19,541 nt of DNA from Candidatus Omnitrophota bacterium (GTDB lineage Bacteria; Omnitrophota; Omnitrophia; Omnitrophales; Danuiimicrobiaceae). Position 1 is the first letter of the stretch. The number at the start of each line of letters is the position of its first letter. This document shows positions 16,807 through 19,541 of this stretch, piece after piece. Location: positions 1 through 19,541 of the forward strand of contig JACQQT010000012.1 of NCBI GenBank assembly GCA_016206815.1, read 5' to 3'. The notes under the pieces are model-generated. The model did not search any database and was not told the DNA's origin. It saw only the letters and a list, made by a program, of their open reading frames with translations. Both the position numbers and the translations under genes were made by a program.

Positions 16807-17967
16807 TTAAACGGTGACTGCTTTCAGAATCGTTTCCTTAAGACGTGCGGCGGCATCCGTTTTTTCCCACGTGAAACTATCTCCGGACCGGCCGAAATGA
16901 CCGTAGGCAGCCGTCTTCCGATAAATGGGGCGCCTTAAATTGAGCTGCTTGATAATCCCAAGCGGCGTAAAATCAAACGCCTTTTTTAGGCCGCTCACGA
17001 TCTGTTCGTCTGAGACCTCGCCGGTCCCAAACGTGTTCACCATAATCGAAACCGGCTCGGCAACGCCGATCGCATAAGCGATTTGAATCTCACAACGGGA
17101 AGCCAGTTTGGCAGCCACTATATTTTTTGCGACGTAACGCGCAAAATAGGAAGCGGAGCGGTCTACTTTGGAAGGATCTTTTCCGCTAAACGCACCTCCT
17201 CCGTGAGCCCCGACACCTCCGTAGGTATCGACGATAATTTTCCGGCCCGTTAAACCGGTATCCCCGACGGGTCCGCCTACTTCGAACCGGCCGGTCGGAT
17301 TCACAAAGATTTTTGTTTCTTCGTCTAAATACTGCGGCGGAATCACCCGCTTGATCAAATGTTCTTTAATGTCCCGCTCGATCGTTTCAAGCTTGGTATC
17401 TTTGTCATGCTGAGTGCTGACGACCACGGCCACCACCCGAACCGGCTTTCCCCCGTCATATTCCACCGTGACTTGACTCTTCGCATCCGGACGCAGGTAA
17501 GGAAGCCGGCGGCTTTTTCTGATCTGAGCCAATTCGTACACGAGTTGATGGGCCAGCATAATCGGAAGCGGCATGAGCTCCGGCGTTTCGTTCGTGGCAT
17601 AGCCAAACATCATCCCCTGGTCGCCGGCGCCTCCCCGATCTACGCCCATCGCAATGTCGGGAGACTGCTGGTGGAGGTGAATCTGAATATCGCAAGATTG
17701 GTCGTCAAAACCCAGCGCGGGATTGTCGTAGCCGATCTCCTTAATCACATTCCGAACGACAGCGGGCACATCCACTTTCGCCTTTGCGGTAATCTCACCC
17801 GCTACAATCAACGTGTTCCGCGCCACCAGCGTTTCGCAGGCCACGCGCGCATTAGGATCCTGCGCAATAAAAGCGTCTAAAATGGCATCGGAGACTTGAT
17901 CACACAGCTTGTCCGGATGCCCCTCGCTTACCGATTCTGACGTAAATAAGTGCTTTCCTTTTCTCAT
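16807..17967 (-). CDS. metK: S-adenosylmethionine synthetase
   Basis: MetK makes S-adenosylmethionine from methionine and ATP. From ATG 17967 the protein has 386 residues, the usual length. Visible: [21 protein letters not shown] with the ATP-binding GHPDK (16-20), the signature [13 protein letters not shown] (113-125), the loop region [22 protein letters not shown] (near 222-243), and the second signature [17 protein letters not shown] (256-272). A longer frame begins 15 codons upstream (18012) but adds only a Lys-rich stretch ahead of the conserved start. AAAGGAAG lies just upstream of the chosen ATG. It is paired with ahcY, so synthesis of the methyl donor and removal of its by-product are probably transcribed together. 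No SAM riboswitch was recognised in the 41-base gap before it. Confidence 0.97.
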   Translation of the reverse strand: MRKGKHLFTSESVSEGHPDKLCDQVSDAILDAFIAQDPNARVACETLVARNTLIVAGEITAKAKVDVPAVVRNVIKEIGYDNPALGFDDQSCDIQIHLHQQSPDIAMGVDRGGAGDQGMMFGYATNETPELMPLPIMLAHQLVYELAQIRKSRRLPYLRPDAKSQVTVEYDGGKPVRVVAVVVSTQHDKDTKLETIERDIKEHLIKRVIPPQYLDEETKIFVNPTGRFEVGGPVGDTGLTGRKIIVDTYGGVGAHGGGAFSGKDPSKVDRSASYFARYVAKNIVAAKLASRCEIQIAYAIGVAEPVSIMVNTFGTGEVSDEQIVSGLKKAFDFTPLGIIKQLNLRRPIYRKTAAYGHFGRSGDSFTWEKTDAAARLKETILKAVTV

Positions 17968-18008
17968 GGGACTCAACTTCCTTTCTTTTTTTGATTTTTC
18001 CCGCATCT

Positions 18009-18761
18009 TCAAGATTTTTTTAGATAATTTTGATAAAACGTATCGGCTTTCTGATACGATGCTAAGTCGCCGATATCAAACCATGTTCCGTTAAACGTAA
18101 ATGCGTAAACGTCCGTTCGTTTTGAAAGCCACGCGATATAAAAACCGGGCGCGTCCGGATTTTTGTTTTCCGCCAGATATTGATCCAGATACGTCAAACT
18201 TTCCTGAGGCAGATAATAAAAGCCCATGGAAGCCAGCGTGGTCGGCGGATTTTTCGGCTTCTCAAGAAAATCCGTAATTTTACCCCTGGAATCCGTTTTG
18301 ACCAAGCCGTATTTGGCGGCTAATCGGCGGTCTTGGACATCATAAACACACAAGGACGCCGCCGGTTTCTTGGATTCACCGAACGATACAAAAGATGAAA
18401 AATCCGAATCAAACAAATTATCTCCGGCAATCACCAGAATATCATCTTGATTGCCCGTTTCCTGAACGGCCAGCTTGAGATCGCCGATGGCGCCCAAACG
18501 GGTTTCCGGATCTTTGGTTCCGTCATGGATGACTACAATTGGTTTTTTTGCTTTCACCGTTTTTTTCCAGTCACAAAAATTTCCGTAGAACCGGTCGTTT
18601 GAAACCACCACTACTTGTTCTAAGGAAGGAACGGAATCAAGTTTCGATAAAAGATGGCTCAAAAGCGCTTCCCCCGCAATCGGAAGAAGCGGTTTCGGCC
18701 GATCCTCGGTCAACGGATAAAGCCGCGTGCCGTATCCCGCGCAAAGAAAAACCGCTTTCAT
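18009..18761 (-). CDS. Sugar-phosphate nucleotidyltransferase
   Basis: This enzyme of the RmlA/GlmU-N type joins a sugar 1-phosphate to a nucleoside triphosphate, giving an NDP-sugar and pyrophosphate. The protein has 250 residues from ATG 18761, a bare catalytic domain without the left-handed helix of full GlmU. Visible: the N-terminal [30 protein letters not shown] with the nucleotide-binding GxGTRL and [15 protein letters not shown] with the metal-binding Asp near 114; [12 protein letters not shown] near 163-174; SMGFYYLP; and NGTWFDIGD near 225-233. The sugar and nucleotide cannot be told from sequence. The ATG overlaps the upstream isomerase stop by one base (TGATG); a GTG one codon earlier is possible. 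It lies between a hexose-phosphate isomerase and metK, so a mannose- or glucose-type substrate would make sense. Confidence 0.88.
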   Translation of the reverse strand: MKAVFLCAGYGTRLYPLTEDRPKPLLPIAGEALLSHLLSKLDSVPSLEQVVVVSNDRFYGNFCDWKKTVKAKKPIVVIHDGTKDPETRLGAIGDLKLAVQETGNQDDILVIAGDNLFDSDFSSFVSFGESKKPAASLCVYDVQDRRLAAKYGLVKTDSRGKITDFLEKPKNPPTTLASMGFYYLPQESLTYLDQYLAENKNPDAPGFYIAWLSKRTDVYAFTFNGTWFDIGDLASYQKADTFYQNYLKKS

Positions 18762-19541
18762 CACGCAAGCGGCTCCTTCGCCAGCTCGGACTTGAGGTGT
18801 TGGATCACCTCCACAGGCGTCGGGTCCGTCCGATACAAAACGGCAAGATAAAAGCTAATCCAATCCCCCAAATGAACCAGTGAGAACATCCGCGCCAAAA
18901 GACCCTTACCCTGTGATTGAATCTCTAATACTTTTCCGGCATAACGTTTCACCACCTCCCGCGTCAGATTCATTCGCGTCTGGACACGTTTGTGATCCGA
19001 TGGATCCCGCAAAAAGAAAACAACTGTCTCCTTCAACAGCGCTTTCGGATACTGCCACCCCACCAGCTCGTTGTGATTCATCTCCGGGAGAACGTGATGC
19101 GAAGCAAGTGCCTTTGAATTTTCTTCAATTTGTCCGCGCCACCGGAGCGCTACCACATCAAAATAATCCGTCCCTGCGTACACAATGGGATATTTCTGAA
19201 AACATAATGATGCCGCCTGCTTCGCAAAATTCTTACCAAACGGAACCTCCGGAGCATATTGCGTCTCACTCAGCCGACGGAGGACTTCACAGGCTTCTTT
19301 CAACTCATCCGGCCGGTAGGCTTCCTTGAAACCCATTTTTGATAAAGCAATGAGAAGCGGAACAACCGAGTACCCCAGCGCCGCACGGGGTGAAAATCCA
19401 CCCGGAATTTGAATGAGCGGAAATGAATTCGCTTTGGCCAGCTGAGCCAATTCACCGCCGGAAGTAATCGCAAGAATCCGCGCACCGCGCTTCATCCCCT
19501 CTCGAAATGAACTCAGCGTTTCTTCCGTATTCCCTGAGTAA
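18761..19541 (-). CDS. Bifunctional phosphoglucose/phosphomannose isomerase, SIS domain (5' end outside window)
   Basis: This family isomerises glucose 6-phosphate and mannose 6-phosphate with fructose 6-phosphate. It was first described in archaea and occurs in some bacteria. About 260 C-terminal residues are visible; the frame is open to the right edge, so the first part of the gene is missing. Seen: YSGNTEETLSSFREG right at the edge (sugar-phosphate-binding SIS motif), then AITSGGELAQLA, IPGGFSPRAALGY, then in the second SIS half RGQIEENSKALA, and LPEMNHNELVGW with the catalytic-type His and Glu. It ends with MFSLVHLGDWISFYLAVLYRTDPTPVEVIQHLK, which is characteristic. It is the most upstream gene seen of the isomerase-nucleotidyltransferase-metK-ahcY group and shares one base with its downstream neighbour. 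Confidence 0.9.
   Translation of the reverse strand, partial: YSGNTEETLSSFREGMKRGARILAITSGGELAQLAKANSFPLIQIPGGFSPRAALGYSVVPLLIALSKMGFKEAYRPDELKEACEVLRRLSETQYAPEVPFGKNFAKQAASLCFQKYPIVYAGTDYFDVVALRWRGQIEENSKALASHHVLPEMNHNELVGWQYPKALLKETVVFFLRDPSDHKRVQTRMNLTREVVKRYAGKVLEIQSQGKGLLARMFSLVHLGDWISFYLAVLYRTDPTPVEVIQHLKSELAKEPLA

Noticed and set aside
17968..18012. Fifteen-codon Lys-rich extension of metK.
   Set aside because: MetK proteins start close to the KHLFTSESV block, and the ATG at 17967 has a suitable purine-rich site upstream.

Overview
This 19.5 kb window is a densely packed housekeeping stretch of a bacterial chromosome. Nearly everything is on the minus strand, except a two-gene plus-strand island (13681-15521). 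The organism is a diderm: it has an LptF/LptG-family lipopolysaccharide-export permease. It probably makes diaminopimelate by the DapL shortcut. It also has S-adenosylhomocysteine hydrolase of the short type and a bifunctional phosphoglucose/phosphomannose isomerase. This gene set fits candidate phylum Omnitrophota (OP3) or a related PVC-like lineage. That placement is inferred from memory of gene content, not from a search.

Layout. (1) 1-6456, minus: a sigma70-type promoter with consensus TTGACA and 17-bp spacing precedes dapL, then folK, panC, panD, an L-aspartate dehydrogenase gene (nadX-like) and uvrA, which runs off the left edge. The genes are a few bases apart or overlap, so this looks like one operon mixing lysine/peptidoglycan, folate, pantothenate/CoA and NAD-related synthesis with nucleotide excision repair. 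The dapL leader carries a GGGGAC/GTCCCC palindromic repeat. (2) 6505-7704, minus: a cassette of three unrecognised genes (267, 69 and 64 codons) sharing one 36-residue helical module that aligns without gaps. This is the least explained part of the window. (3) 7865-13470, minus: a translation/RNA/repair operon rpsU-hisS-aspS-phoH-ybeY-recO, led by a promoter with perfect -35 and -10 hexamers. (4) 13537-13622: a MITE-like element with terminal inverted repeats and several internal hairpins, lying between the diverging rpsU and comF promoters. (5) 13681-15521, plus: a ComF-family phosphoribosyltransferase, apparently on a leaderless mRNA, and the LptF/LptG-family permease. (6) 15526-19541, minus: the phosphosugar isomerase (cut by the right edge), a sugar-phosphate nucleotidyltransferase, metK and ahcY. 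The last two make S-adenosylmethionine and remove S-adenosylhomocysteine.

No tRNA, rRNA, CRISPR array, transposase or phage gene was seen. No gene-free stretch exceeds 300 bases; the longest is 13399-13680, which holds the two diverging promoters and the MITE-like element. Several starts were moved inward from the longest open frame using ribosome-binding sites, neighbour overlap and family length. Function calls rest on recognised motifs and family memory, not on database searches.
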